Assembly (NCBI RefSeq): GCF_946480385.1
Contig: NZ_CAMLJP010000173.1
Span: 1-7,375, forward strand
Direction: 5' to 3'
DNA from: an uncultured Azospirillum sp.
GTDB lineage: Bacteria; Pseudomonadota; Alphaproteobacteria; Azospirillales; Azospirillaceae
Length of the DNA: 7,375 nucleotides
The position numbers and the translations under genes were made by a program. Below the pieces are notes generated by a model, which had not been told where the DNA came from, did no database searches, and worked only from the letters and a program-made list of their open reading frames with translations. Shown here piece by piece: positions 1-5,249 of the stretch (positions are counted from its first letter, which is position 1; each line of letters opens with the position of its first letter).

Positions 1-101
1 GCCGCCACCGTCGCGATCACCCCGCACCCGACCCCGCAATAGGGACAGGTGGTCTTCACCTCCCGTTTCGGCCCGGAGGCAGGCTCCGCTCCATCAAACA
101 T
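1..101 (-). CDS. nasA: Assimilatory nitrate reductase, catalytic subunit (N-terminus only, runs off left edge)
   Basis: Reading leftward from the ATG at 101-99 gives 33 codons before the window ends. Residues 16-28 contain Cys19-x2-Cys22-x3-Cys26 in the context TCPYCGVGCGV. This is the N-terminal [4Fe-4S] motif of the bis-molybdopterin guanine dinucleotide oxidoreductases (assimilatory NasA/NarB, NapA, formate dehydrogenase). There is no signal peptide, which argues against periplasmic NapA and for a cytoplasmic enzyme reducing nitrate to nitrite. The ATG overlaps the end of nirD by 8 bp (94-101), so the two are probably translationally coupled. Only a weak Shine-Dalgarno-like AAGG lies upstream, inside nirD. 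Being third after nirB and nirD makes nitrate reductase much more likely than formate dehydrogenase. The identification rests on about 33 residues plus context. Confidence 0.85.
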   Translation of the reverse strand, partial: MFDGAEPASGPKREVKTTCPYCGVGCGVIATVA

Positions 102-486
102 GGCCGCAGGCCTTGCGGCAGCCGCCGCGCGACAGCTTGGCCTCACCCAGTGCGAGGGAGACGCTGCGCCCCTCCACCCGCACCGGAACATGGCCGGTGC
201 GGCCCTCGTCGGGGGCGACGGCCTCGCCGGTCGCCAGCTCGATCACCCAATTGTGCAGCGGGCAGGTGACGCGGCGGCCATGGACGATGCCCTGGGACAG
301 CGGCCCCTGCTTGTGCGGGCAGGCATCCTCCAGCGCGAAGACCTCGTCGGCCGCCGTGCGGAACAGCGCGATGTCGCCATCGGGGGTGCGGACGACGCGC
401 GAGCCCAGCACCGGGATGTCGTCGATGCTGCCGACCTGGGTCCAGACAGTCTCAACAGCGGCGTTTTCCATGATGATGCTGTCCAT
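94..486 (-). CDS. nirD: Nitrite reductase (NADH) small subunit, Rieske-type
   Basis: This 130-residue protein is the partner of NirB in cytoplasmic reduction of nitrite to ammonium. It has a Rieske [2Fe-2S] pattern, Cys56-x-His58-x16-Cys75-x2-His78 (contexts DACPHKQGPLSQG and CPLHNW). The cluster ligands are therefore intact, unlike E. coli NirD, which lacks them; this is typical of assimilatory NirD/NasE forms. The start at 486 lies 6 bp after the nirB stop. AAGGG overlaps that stop but sits only 3 nt from the ATG. The in-frame ATG at codon 6 is an alternative start, without its own clear Shine-Dalgarno. The C-terminus carries a short tail with Cys123, Cys127 and His129, encoded just before and across the nasA start; its role is unknown. 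Confidence 0.93.
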   Translation of the reverse strand: MDSIIMENAAVETVWTQVGSIDDIPVLGSRVVRTPDGDIALFRTAADEVFALEDACPHKQGPLSQGIVHGRRVTCPLHNWVIELATGEAVAPDEGRTGHVPVRVEGRSVSLALGEAKLSRGGCRKACGHV

Positions 487-492
487 GATCCC

Positions 493-3006
493 TTACCCCA
501 CTTCGGCGAGCAGATTGAATTCGTGACGGTCGACGCCCTTGGCGGCGCGCTCCGCCCACGGGTCGTCCTGCGAGAAGGTCTGCGAGAACAGGAAGCGCGC
601 GTTCAACGCCCGCCGCCGCTCCGGATCATCGACCAACGCCGCCTTGATGTGGTCGAGGCCCACCCGCTCCACCCACGGCGCGGTGCGCTCCAGATAGCGG
701 GCCTCCTCGCGGTACAGCTGCATGAAGGCGCCGGTGTATTCCAGCACCTCCTCCTCGGTGGCGACACGGACCAGCAGGTCGCAGGCCCGGACATGCAGGC
801 CGCCGTTGCCGCCGACATGCAACTCGTACCCGCTGTCGATGCACACCACGCCCAGATCCTTGATCGTCGCCTCGGCGCAGTTGCGCGGGCAGCCGGACAC
901 CGCCAGCTTGACCTTGTGCGGGGTCCAGGTGCCCCAGGTCATCCGCTCCAGCTTGACGCCCAGCCCGGTCGAATCCTGCGTGCCGAAGCGGCACCATTCC
1001 GACCCGACGCAGGTCTTCACCGTGCGCAGCCCCTTGGCATAGGCATGGCCGGACACCATCCCGGCGGCGTTCAGATCGGCCCAGACCGCCGGCAAATCCT
1101 CCTTCTTCACGCCGAACAGATCGATGCGCTGGCCGCCGGTGACCTTCACGGTGGGGATGGCGAACTTGTCGACCACGTCGGCGATGGCGCGCAGCTCGGC
1201 CGCGTTGGTCAGGCCGCCCCACATGCGCGGCACGACCGAATAGGTGCCGTCCTTCTGGATGTTGGCGTGGGCGCGCTCGTTGATGTAGCGCGACTGGTAA
1301 TCGTCCCGGTATTCGCCCGGCCAGGCGCACAGCAGGTAGTAGTTCAGCGCCGGCCGGCAGGAGGCGCAGCCGTCGGGCGTCGTCCATTCCATCGCCTGGA
1401 ACACGTCGGCCATGGTCTTCAGCCCATGCTCCACGATGGCCGACCGCACCGCGTCGTGGGTGTGGTGGGTGCATTTGCACATCGGCTTGACCTTCGGCGC
1501 CGCCGTGAAGCCGTCGCCCAGCGTCACCGCCAGCAGCCGCTCCACCGTGCCGGAGCAGCCGCCGCAGGAGGCCGACGCCTTGGTGTGCGCCTTCACCTCG
1601 TCCAGGCTGGTCAGGCCCTTTTCGGTGATCGCCTTGACGATGGTGCCCTTGCAGACGCCGTTGCAGCCACAGATTTCGGCAGAGTCGGGCAGCGCGGCGA
1701 TGGCGGCGTTCGGATCGCCGGCATCGGCACCGCCGAAGCCCTGGCCGAAGATCATGGTGTCGCGCTCGGCCGACACGTCGGCGCCGTCCTTCAGCAGCGA
1801 GAAGTACCAGGCGCCGTCCTTGGTGTCGCCATACAGCACGGCGCCCAGCAGCTTGCCGTCCTTCAGCACCAGCCGCTTGTAGACGCCGCGCGCCGCATCG
1901 CGGAACACGATGTCCTCGGTCCCCTCCCCGCCCGAGAAGTCACCCGCGGAGAACACGTCGACGCCCGTGACCTTCAGCTTGGTCGAGGTGACGGAGCCGG
2001 TATAGGCGGCACCCTCCCCGCCGGCGAGGTCGTGGGCCAGCACCTTGGCCATCTCGAACAGCGGGGCGACGAGGCCCCAGGTGACGCCGCGATGCTCGAC
2101 GCACTCGCCGACCGCGTAGATCGACGGGTCGCTGGTGCGCATCTGGTCATCGACGCGGATGCCGCGCCCGCACTCCAGCCCGGCCGCCTTGCCCAGCGCC
2201 ATGTTCGGGCGGATGCCCACCGCCATGACGACGATGTCGGCCGGCAGCTCGCGCCCGTCCTTCAGCCGGACGGCGCTGACCCAGTCGTCGCCGACGATTT
2301 CCGCCGTGTCGGCACCGGTCAGCACCTCGATGCCGCGGCGCTCCAGTTCACGCTGCAGCAGCATGCCGGCGGACGGGTCGAGCTGGCGTTCCATCAGCGT
2401 CGGCATCAGGTGGACAACGGTGACCTCCATCCCCTTGACCCGCAGCCCGTTCGCCGCCTCCAGACCCAGCAGCCCGCCGCCGATCACCACGGCGCGGCCG
2501 CCCTTCGCCGCCGCCGCCAGCATGGCGTCCACGTCGGCCAGATCGCGGAAGCCGATAACGCCCGGCAGGGTCGATCCCGGCACCGGGATGATGAAGGGCA
2601 TGGAGCCGGTGGCGATCAGCAGCTTGTCATAGGGAACGACGCGGCCGGACTGTGAGACGACCGTTTTCCCCTCGCGGTCGATGCCCTCCACCGGCTCGCC
2701 GGTCAGCAGGGTGATGCCGTTGGCGTCGTACCACTCGCGGCTGTTCAGCACGATCTGGTCGAAGGTCTTTTCCCCCGCCAGCACCGGCGACAGCATGATG
2801 CGGTTGTAGTTCGGATGCGGCTCGGCCCCGAAGACGGTGACCTCATAGCGGCCCGGCGCCTTGGCCAGCAGCTCTTCCACCGTCTTCATGCCGGCCATGC
2901 CGTTGCCCACAACCACCAGCCGCTCCTTGGCCGGGCCGGCGGTGCGCAGTTCGGCCTCGTTAAGTTCAACGACGGGCCCGTTGTTCGATGAGAGATGCAT
3001 GTCCAT
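493..3006 (-). CDS. nirB: Nitrite reductase (NADH) large subunit, siroheme and FAD
   Basis: This 837-residue protein is the normal NirB length (E. coli NirB is about 847). It carries electrons from NADH through FAD and iron-sulfur clusters to siroheme, reducing nitrite to ammonium by six electrons in the cytoplasm. The FAD-binding GxGxxG is at residues 34-39 (VVVGNGMAG), and the NAD-binding GxGxxG is at 176-181 (VVIGGGLLG). Two BFD-like [2Fe-2S] modules follow: Cys446/Cys448 with Cys481/Cys484, and Cys510/Cys512 with Cys547/Cys550. The C-terminal sulfite/nitrite reductase domain supplies the [4Fe-4S]-siroheme ligands Cys666, Cys672, Cys706 and Cys710 (contexts TCVGSEWC and SGCPRNC). All cofactor residues are present, so the enzyme looks functional. 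The start at 3006 has GAGG 10 nt upstream; ATG codon 3 is a possible alternative. It is the first gene of nirB-nirD-nasA and follows a leader of about 244 nt. Confidence 0.97.
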   Translation of the reverse strand: MDMHLSSNNGPVVELNEAELRTAGPAKERLVVVGNGMAGMKTVEELLAKAPGRYEVTVFGAEPHPNYNRIMLSPVLAGEKTFDQIVLNSREWYDANGITLLTGEPVEGIDREGKTVVSQSGRVVPYDKLLIATGSMPFIIPVPGSTLPGVIGFRDLADVDAMLAAAAKGGRAVVIGGGLLGLEAANGLRVKGMEVTVVHLMPTLMERQLDPSAGMLLQRELERRGIEVLTGADTAEIVGDDWVSAVRLKDGRELPADIVVMAVGIRPNMALGKAAGLECGRGIRVDDQMRTSDPSIYAVGECVEHRGVTWGLVAPLFEMAKVLAHDLAGGEGAAYTGSVTSTKLKVTGVDVFSAGDFSGGEGTEDIVFRDAARGVYKRLVLKDGKLLGAVLYGDTKDGAWYFSLLKDGADVSAERDTMIFGQGFGGADAGDPNAAIAALPDSAEICGCNGVCKGTIVKAITEKGLTSLDEVKAHTKASASCGGCSGTVERLLAVTLGDGFTAAPKVKPMCKCTHHTHDAVRSAIVEHGLKTMADVFQAMEWTTPDGCASCRPALNYYLLCAWPGEYRDDYQSRYINERAHANIQKDGTYSVVPRMWGGLTNAAELRAIADVVDKFAIPTVKVTGGQRIDLFGVKKEDLPAVWADLNAAGMVSGHAYAKGLRTVKTCVGSEWCRFGTQDSTGLGVKLERMTWGTWTPHKVKLAVSGCPRNCAEATIKDLGVVCIDSGYELHVGGNGGLHVRACDLLVRVATEEEVLEYTGAFMQLYREEARYLERTAPWVERVGLDHIKAALVDDPERRRALNARFLFSQTFSQDDPWAERAAKGVDRHEFNLLAEVG

Positions 3007-3061
3007 GGCGCGTCTGCCTCGTCAATCGTGTCCGGCCTGCCGCAAAGTCAGGCACGGGGCC

Positions 3062-3141
3062 AAAAAGAAAGGCGTCCGAACGGGTCGTCTCCCTGCCCCG
3101 CGCGTGGATCGCGAAGGAGGGTGCAGACCTGTTCGGACGCC
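3062..3141 (-). terminator. Intrinsic terminator in the nirB leader (attenuator)
   Basis: On the minus strand an 11-bp perfect inverted repeat, GGCGTCCGAAC (3141-3131) with GTTCGGACGCC (3081-3071), is followed directly by TTTCTTTTT (3070-3062). Past one A/C mismatch (3130/3082) the stem continues 4 bp (3129-3126 with 3086-3083). The interior can fold further: CTCCTT 3119-3114 with AGGGAG 3094-3089, and an apical CGCG hairpin at 3101-3113. It lies about 55 nt before the nirB ATG and downstream of the predicted start of transcription, so it would stop transcripts before nirB unless read through. The loop is large for a terminator, but the interior pairing makes it a long imperfect rod. Confidence 0.85.
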
Positions 3142-3168
3142 GTTGTCCGGGCGGTTCGTCGTCGAACC
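3134..3168 (-). promoter_or_regulatory. ANTAR-type two-hairpin antitermination element, nirB leader
   Basis: Reading leftward, the leader RNA forms a first hairpin at 3168-3153 (6-bp stem GGTTCG/CGAACC, loop ACGA, or 5 bp with hexaloop GACGAC). A 3-nt linker follows, then a second hairpin at 3149-3134 (stem CGGAC/GTCCG, hexaloop AACGGC). The second hexaloop has A at position 1 and G at position 4, the hallmark of RNA sites bound by ANTAR antiterminators such as NasR and NasT. Its 3' arm and half of its loop (3141-3134) are also part of the 5' arm of the terminator at 3062-3141, so the two folds exclude each other. The first hairpin lacks the expected A1. That NasT-like protein binds here is inference. 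Confidence 0.72.
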
Positions 3169-3218
3169 AGAGCCAATTCCGCGCGTCGTCGCACGGCTTC
3201 GGCCGATGTCGCGGGTTT

Positions 3219-3232
3219 CGGCGACGTTGCCG
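3219..3232 (-). promoter_or_regulatory. Extra A1/G4 hexaloop hairpin near the 5' end of the nirB leader
   Basis: On the minus strand, CGGC (3232-3229), loop AACGTC (3228-3223) and GCCG (3222-3219) make a 4-bp all-GC hairpin. Its hexaloop has A1 and G4, the bases conserved in ANTAR targets. It lies about 20 nt after the predicted start of transcription and about 50 nt upstream of the two-hairpin element. It may be an accessory protein site or chance; the stem is short. Confidence 0.35.
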
Positions 3233-3261
3233 GCACCCGCTGTTGTCTCGCCAATCCCTTC

Positions 3262-3276
3262 GCAATCCGCGTGCCA
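3262..3276 (-). promoter_or_regulatory. Sigma-54 (-24/-12) promoter of nirB-nirD-nasA
   Basis: Read leftward, TGGCACG (3276-3270), four bases, then TTGC (3265-3262) match the RpoN consensus TGGCACG-N4-TTGCW except for the final W, where the next base is G. The GG and GC dinucleotides are separated by exactly 10 bp. The expected start of transcription is about 12 bp past the GC, near 3250, giving a leader of about 244 nt before the nirB ATG at 3006. Sigma-54 control implies an enhancer-binding activator, most likely NtrC for a nitrogen operon (inference). Confidence 0.88.
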
Positions 3277-3352
3277 ATCGCCGCGCCAGCCGACCGGCCT
3301 GGGAAAACTCCAGGGAATCCGCGGGGTCCTGCCTGGATTCACACCCAAGACC

Positions 3353-3458
3353 TAGGTGCCTGTTTTTAGATCATCCTTAGGTGCTGCACAAAGGATGACC
3401 ATGCAGACTTGTGTGCGCCGCAAAAAACGGCAGGTGGGGTGTGGGCCGGGTTAGGTGC
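3353..3458. repeat. Three TAGGTGC direct repeats between the divergent promoters
   Basis: TAGGTGC occurs on the plus strand at 3353-3359, 3378-3384 and 3452-3458. The last two copies extend to the identical nonamer TTAGGTGCT (3377-3385 and 3451-3459). They lie about 75-210 bp upstream of the two predicted transcription starts, the usual range for enhancer-binding activators of sigma-54 promoters. GGTGC resembles half of the NtrC site (TGCACC-N5-GGTGCA), but no full canonical palindrome is present. Function is inferred from position and repetition. Confidence 0.45.
3371..3398. promoter_or_regulatory. Inverted repeat, candidate activator-binding site
   Basis: TCATCCTT (3371-3378) and AAGGATGA (3391-3398) form a perfect 8-bp inverted repeat with a 12-bp spacer. 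Inside it, GTGC-T-GCAC (3381-3389) is a second, almost concentric palindrome that includes one TAGGTGC copy. It sits roughly between the two predicted sigma-54 promoters: about 120-150 bp from the nirB start site and about 160-185 bp from that of nrtA. It is read here as an operator or enhancer candidate rather than a terminator, since neither neighbouring gene ends here. Confidence 0.45.
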
Positions 3459-3530
3459 TTCATACCTTCCGCCGGGTCATGACCAGCAGAATCAACCTCC
3501 GCGGCCCGATTTTCGGCAAAACCCATCCTT

Positions 3531-3545
3531 TGGCATGAGGCTTGC
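3531..3545 (+). promoter_or_regulatory. Sigma-54 (-24/-12) promoter of nrtA-nrtB-nrtC
   Basis: TGGCATG (3531-3537), AGGC, then TTGC (3542-3545) match the RpoN consensus with one change in the -24 block (T for C in CACG). GG and GC are separated by exactly 10 bp. Transcription should begin near 3557, leaving a leader of about 253 nt before the nrtA start. It mirrors the nirB promoter across the repeat-bearing centre, which supports shared activation of both operons. Confidence 0.82.
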
Positions 3546-3562
3546 GAAGAGGGAGGCCAGAG

Positions 3563-3628
3563 ACGCGCCAACGACGGTGCGTGCATCCCAAGCGTCCAAT
3601 GATGGGCCAGCCCCCGGCAGTGTCGCCG
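3563..3628 (+). promoter_or_regulatory. Cluster of three ANTAR-like hexaloop hairpins, nrtA leader
   Basis: Three consecutive hairpins have six-base loops with A1 and G4. At 3563-3582 the stem is ACGCGCC/GGTGCGT (7 bp, one G-U) with loop AACGAC. At 3594-3607 the stem is GTCC/GGGC (4 bp, one G-U) with loop AATGAT. At 3615-3628 the stem is CGGC/GCCG with loop AGTGTC. The last two are 7 nt apart and could be the paired P1/P2 element; the first is the most stable. This is the loop pattern bound by ANTAR antiterminators (NasR, NasT), and the parallel with the nirB leader strengthens the reading. The individual short stems are weak evidence alone. Confidence 0.55.
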
Positions 3629-3650
3629 ACCCCGGTATCGACAAGCTTTT
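3617..3650 (+). terminator. Possible weak attenuator in the nrtA leader
   Basis: TGTCGCCG (3621-3628) can pair with CGG (3633-3635) and CGACA (3639-3643) across a 3-nt bulge, with a further GC/GC pair (3617-3618 with 3645-3646) outside a small internal loop. TTTT (3647-3650) follows directly. Its 5' arm reuses the loop and 3' arm of the hexaloop hairpin at 3615-3628, so the two folds are exclusive, as in the nirB leader. The T tract is short and the stem imperfect, so this is only a candidate. Confidence 0.35.
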
Positions 3651-3809
3651 CCGGTCGATCCCGCTGGACGCTTTCGACGGCCAAGGTGCGCAAGAGCCAT
3701 CTGCCTGAAAAACAGCCAGTCCGGGACCTGCCCAGAAAATCGACAAAGTTCGAGACCGGTGTCGCCCCACCCGGCCGCTGGCCCGGATAGTAGAGATGGA
3801 GCAACCGAC

Positions 3810-5204
3810 GTGGCCCAGTCTTCCCGCACCACCCTCCGCCAGTTTCTCGCCTCCGCCGCTGCGGTCGTCGCCTTGACCGCAGGCGTCTCTGCCCATGCCG
3901 CTCCGCTCGATGTTGAGAAGGACCAGCTGAAACTCGGCTTCATCAAGCTGACCGACATGGCGCCGCTCGCCATCGCCGTCGAGAAGGGCTTCTTCGAGGA
4001 TGAAGGCCTCTCCGTCACGCTGGAGCCGCAGGCGAACTGGAAGGTCCTGCTCGACCGCGTGATCTCCGGCGAGCTGGACGGCGCCCATATGCTGGCCGGC
4101 CAGCCGCTGGGCGCCACCATCGGCTTCGGCACCAAGGCGCACATCGTCACCGCCTTTTCCATGGACCTGAACGGCAACGGCATCACGCTGTCGAACGAGG
4201 TCTGGCAGAAGATGAAGGCCAATGTGCCGAAGGGCGCCGACGGCAAGCCGGCCCACCCGATCAAGGCCGACGCGCTGAAGCCGGTGATCGCCCAGTACAA
4301 GGCGGAGGGCAAGCCCTTCAACATGGGCATGGTCTTCCCGGTCTCGACCCACAATTACGAACTGCGCTATTGGCTGGCGTCGGGCGGGATCAACCCCGGC
4401 TTCTACAGCCCGACCGACGTGTCGGGCCAGATCGGCGCCGACGCGCTTCTCTCCGTCACCCCGCCGCCGCAGATGCCGGCGACGCTGGAGGCCGGCACCA
4501 TCTATGGCTACAGCGTCGGCGAGCCGTGGAACCAGCAGGCGGTGGTCAAGGGCATCGGCGTCCCCGTCATCACCGACACCGAGATCTGGAAGAACAATCC
4601 GGAAAAGGTCTTCGGCGTCACCGATGACTGGGCCAAGAAGAACCCCAAGACCCATCTGGCCGTCGTCAAGGCGCTGATCCGCGCCGCCCAGTGGCTGGAC
4701 GAGAACAACAACGCCAACCGCGCCGAAGCGGTGAAGATCCTGGCAAAGTCCGAATATGTCGGCGCCGACGCCAAGGTGATCGCCAACTCGATGACCGGCA
4801 CCTTCGAGTATGAGAAGGGCGACAAGCGCGACGTTCCCGACTTCAACGTCTTCTTCCGCTACAACGCGACCTACCCCTTCTATTCCGACGCCGTCTGGTA
4901 CCTGACCCAGATGCGCCGCTGGGGCCAGATCGCCGAGGCCAAGCCCGACAGCTGGTACGACCAGACCGCGCGCAGCGTCTACAAGCCTGACATCTACCTG
5001 CAGGCCGCCAAGCTGCTGGTCGAGGAAGGCAAGGCCAAGGAAGCCGACTTCCCGTGGAAGAGCGACGGCTACAAGCCGGTCGACAACGGCTTCATCGACG
5101 GCATCCCGTACGACGGCCACAAGCCGAACGACTACCTCGCCAAGCAGCCCATCGGCCTGAAGGGCGACCAGAAGGTCGAAGGCGGTCAGGTGGTGGGCGG
5201 GTAA
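3810..5204 (+). CDS. nrtA: Nitrate ABC transporter, periplasmic substrate-binding protein
   Basis: This 464-residue protein of the NrtA/CmpA family captures nitrate in the periplasm and delivers it to the NrtB permease. The start is taken as GTG at 3810 because GGAG (3798-3801) lies 8 nt upstream and a signal peptide begins at once. An upstream in-frame GTG at 3759 would add 17 residues with no suitable ribosome site, and an ATG at 3796 is out of frame. Residues 1-30 look like an export signal: TTLRQFLAS, resembling a Tat motif with only one Arg, then a hydrophobic stretch and an Ala-x-Ala site (SAHA, cleavage after residue 30). No lipobox Cys is present. Family landmarks include [20 protein letters not shown] (43-62), [14 protein letters not shown] (87-100) and [18 protein letters not shown] (176-193), where His181 aligns by eye with a nitrate-contacting histidine of cyanobacterial NrtA. 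Cyanate or bicarbonate relatives exist; the nir/nas neighbours favour nitrate. Confidence 0.93.
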   Translation: MAQSSRTTLRQFLASAAAVVALTAGVSAHAAPLDVEKDQLKLGFIKLTDMAPLAIAVEKGFFEDEGLSVTLEPQANWKVLLDRVISGELDGAHMLAGQPLGATIGFGTKAHIVTAFSMDLNGNGITLSNEVWQKMKANVPKGADGKPAHPIKADALKPVIAQYKAEGKPFNMGMVFPVSTHNYELRYWLASGGINPGFYSPTDVSGQIGADALLSVTPPPQMPATLEAGTIYGYSVGEPWNQQAVVKGIGVPVITDTEIWKNNPEKVFGVTDDWAKKNPKTHLAVVKALIRAAQWLDENNNANRAEAVKILAKSEYVGADAKVIANSMTGTFEYEKGDKRDVPDFNVFFRYNATYPFYSDAVWYLTQMRRWGQIAEAKPDSWYDQTARSVYKPDIYLQAAKLLVEEGKAKEADFPWKSDGYKPVDNGFIDGIPYDGHKPNDYLAKQPIGLKGDQKVEGGQVVGG

Positions 5205-5249
5205 CCGCCCCCACGTCGCCCCACCACCGCCAGCCAGGAGTCCCCCGCC

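Noticed and set aside
49..2655. Open plus-strand frame of 868 codons opposite nirB and nirD
   Set aside because: It lies antisense to two genes with complete cofactor motifs. Long stop-free antisense frames are expected in GC-rich DNA, and its translation is Arg/His/Gln/Ala-rich with no recognisable domain.
3007..3380. Several overlapping short frames on both strands in the intergenic region
   Set aside because: They overlap each other and the promoter and terminator structures, start without clear ribosome sites, and translate to Arg-rich sequence without recognisable features. I see no protein gene between 3007 and 3809.
3381..3405. Full canonical NtrC palindrome (TGCAC-N7-GTGCA)
   Set aside because: TGCA occurs at 3385-3388 and 3402-3405, but the spacing is 17 rather than 13, and the GTGC-T-GCAC element is in the opposite orientation. 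Only half-sites are supportable.
3639..3658. Inverted repeat ATCGAC/GTCGAT around 3638-3658 as the nrtA terminator
   Set aside because: The bases after it are GC-rich without a T tract. The T run at 3647-3650 lies inside its loop, not after the stem.
3604..3784. 8-bp complementarity between GGGCCAGC (3604-3611) and GCTGGCCC (3777-3784), near the nrtA ribosome site
   Set aside because: It could be a long-range pairing, but an 8-bp match within a GC-rich leader of this size is expected by chance, and the downstream element can also fold locally.
3759..3809. Upstream GTG start for nrtA adding 17 residues
   Set aside because: It has no Shine-Dalgarno, and it would place a hydrophilic stretch before the signal peptide. 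GTG 3810 has GGAG at the right distance.
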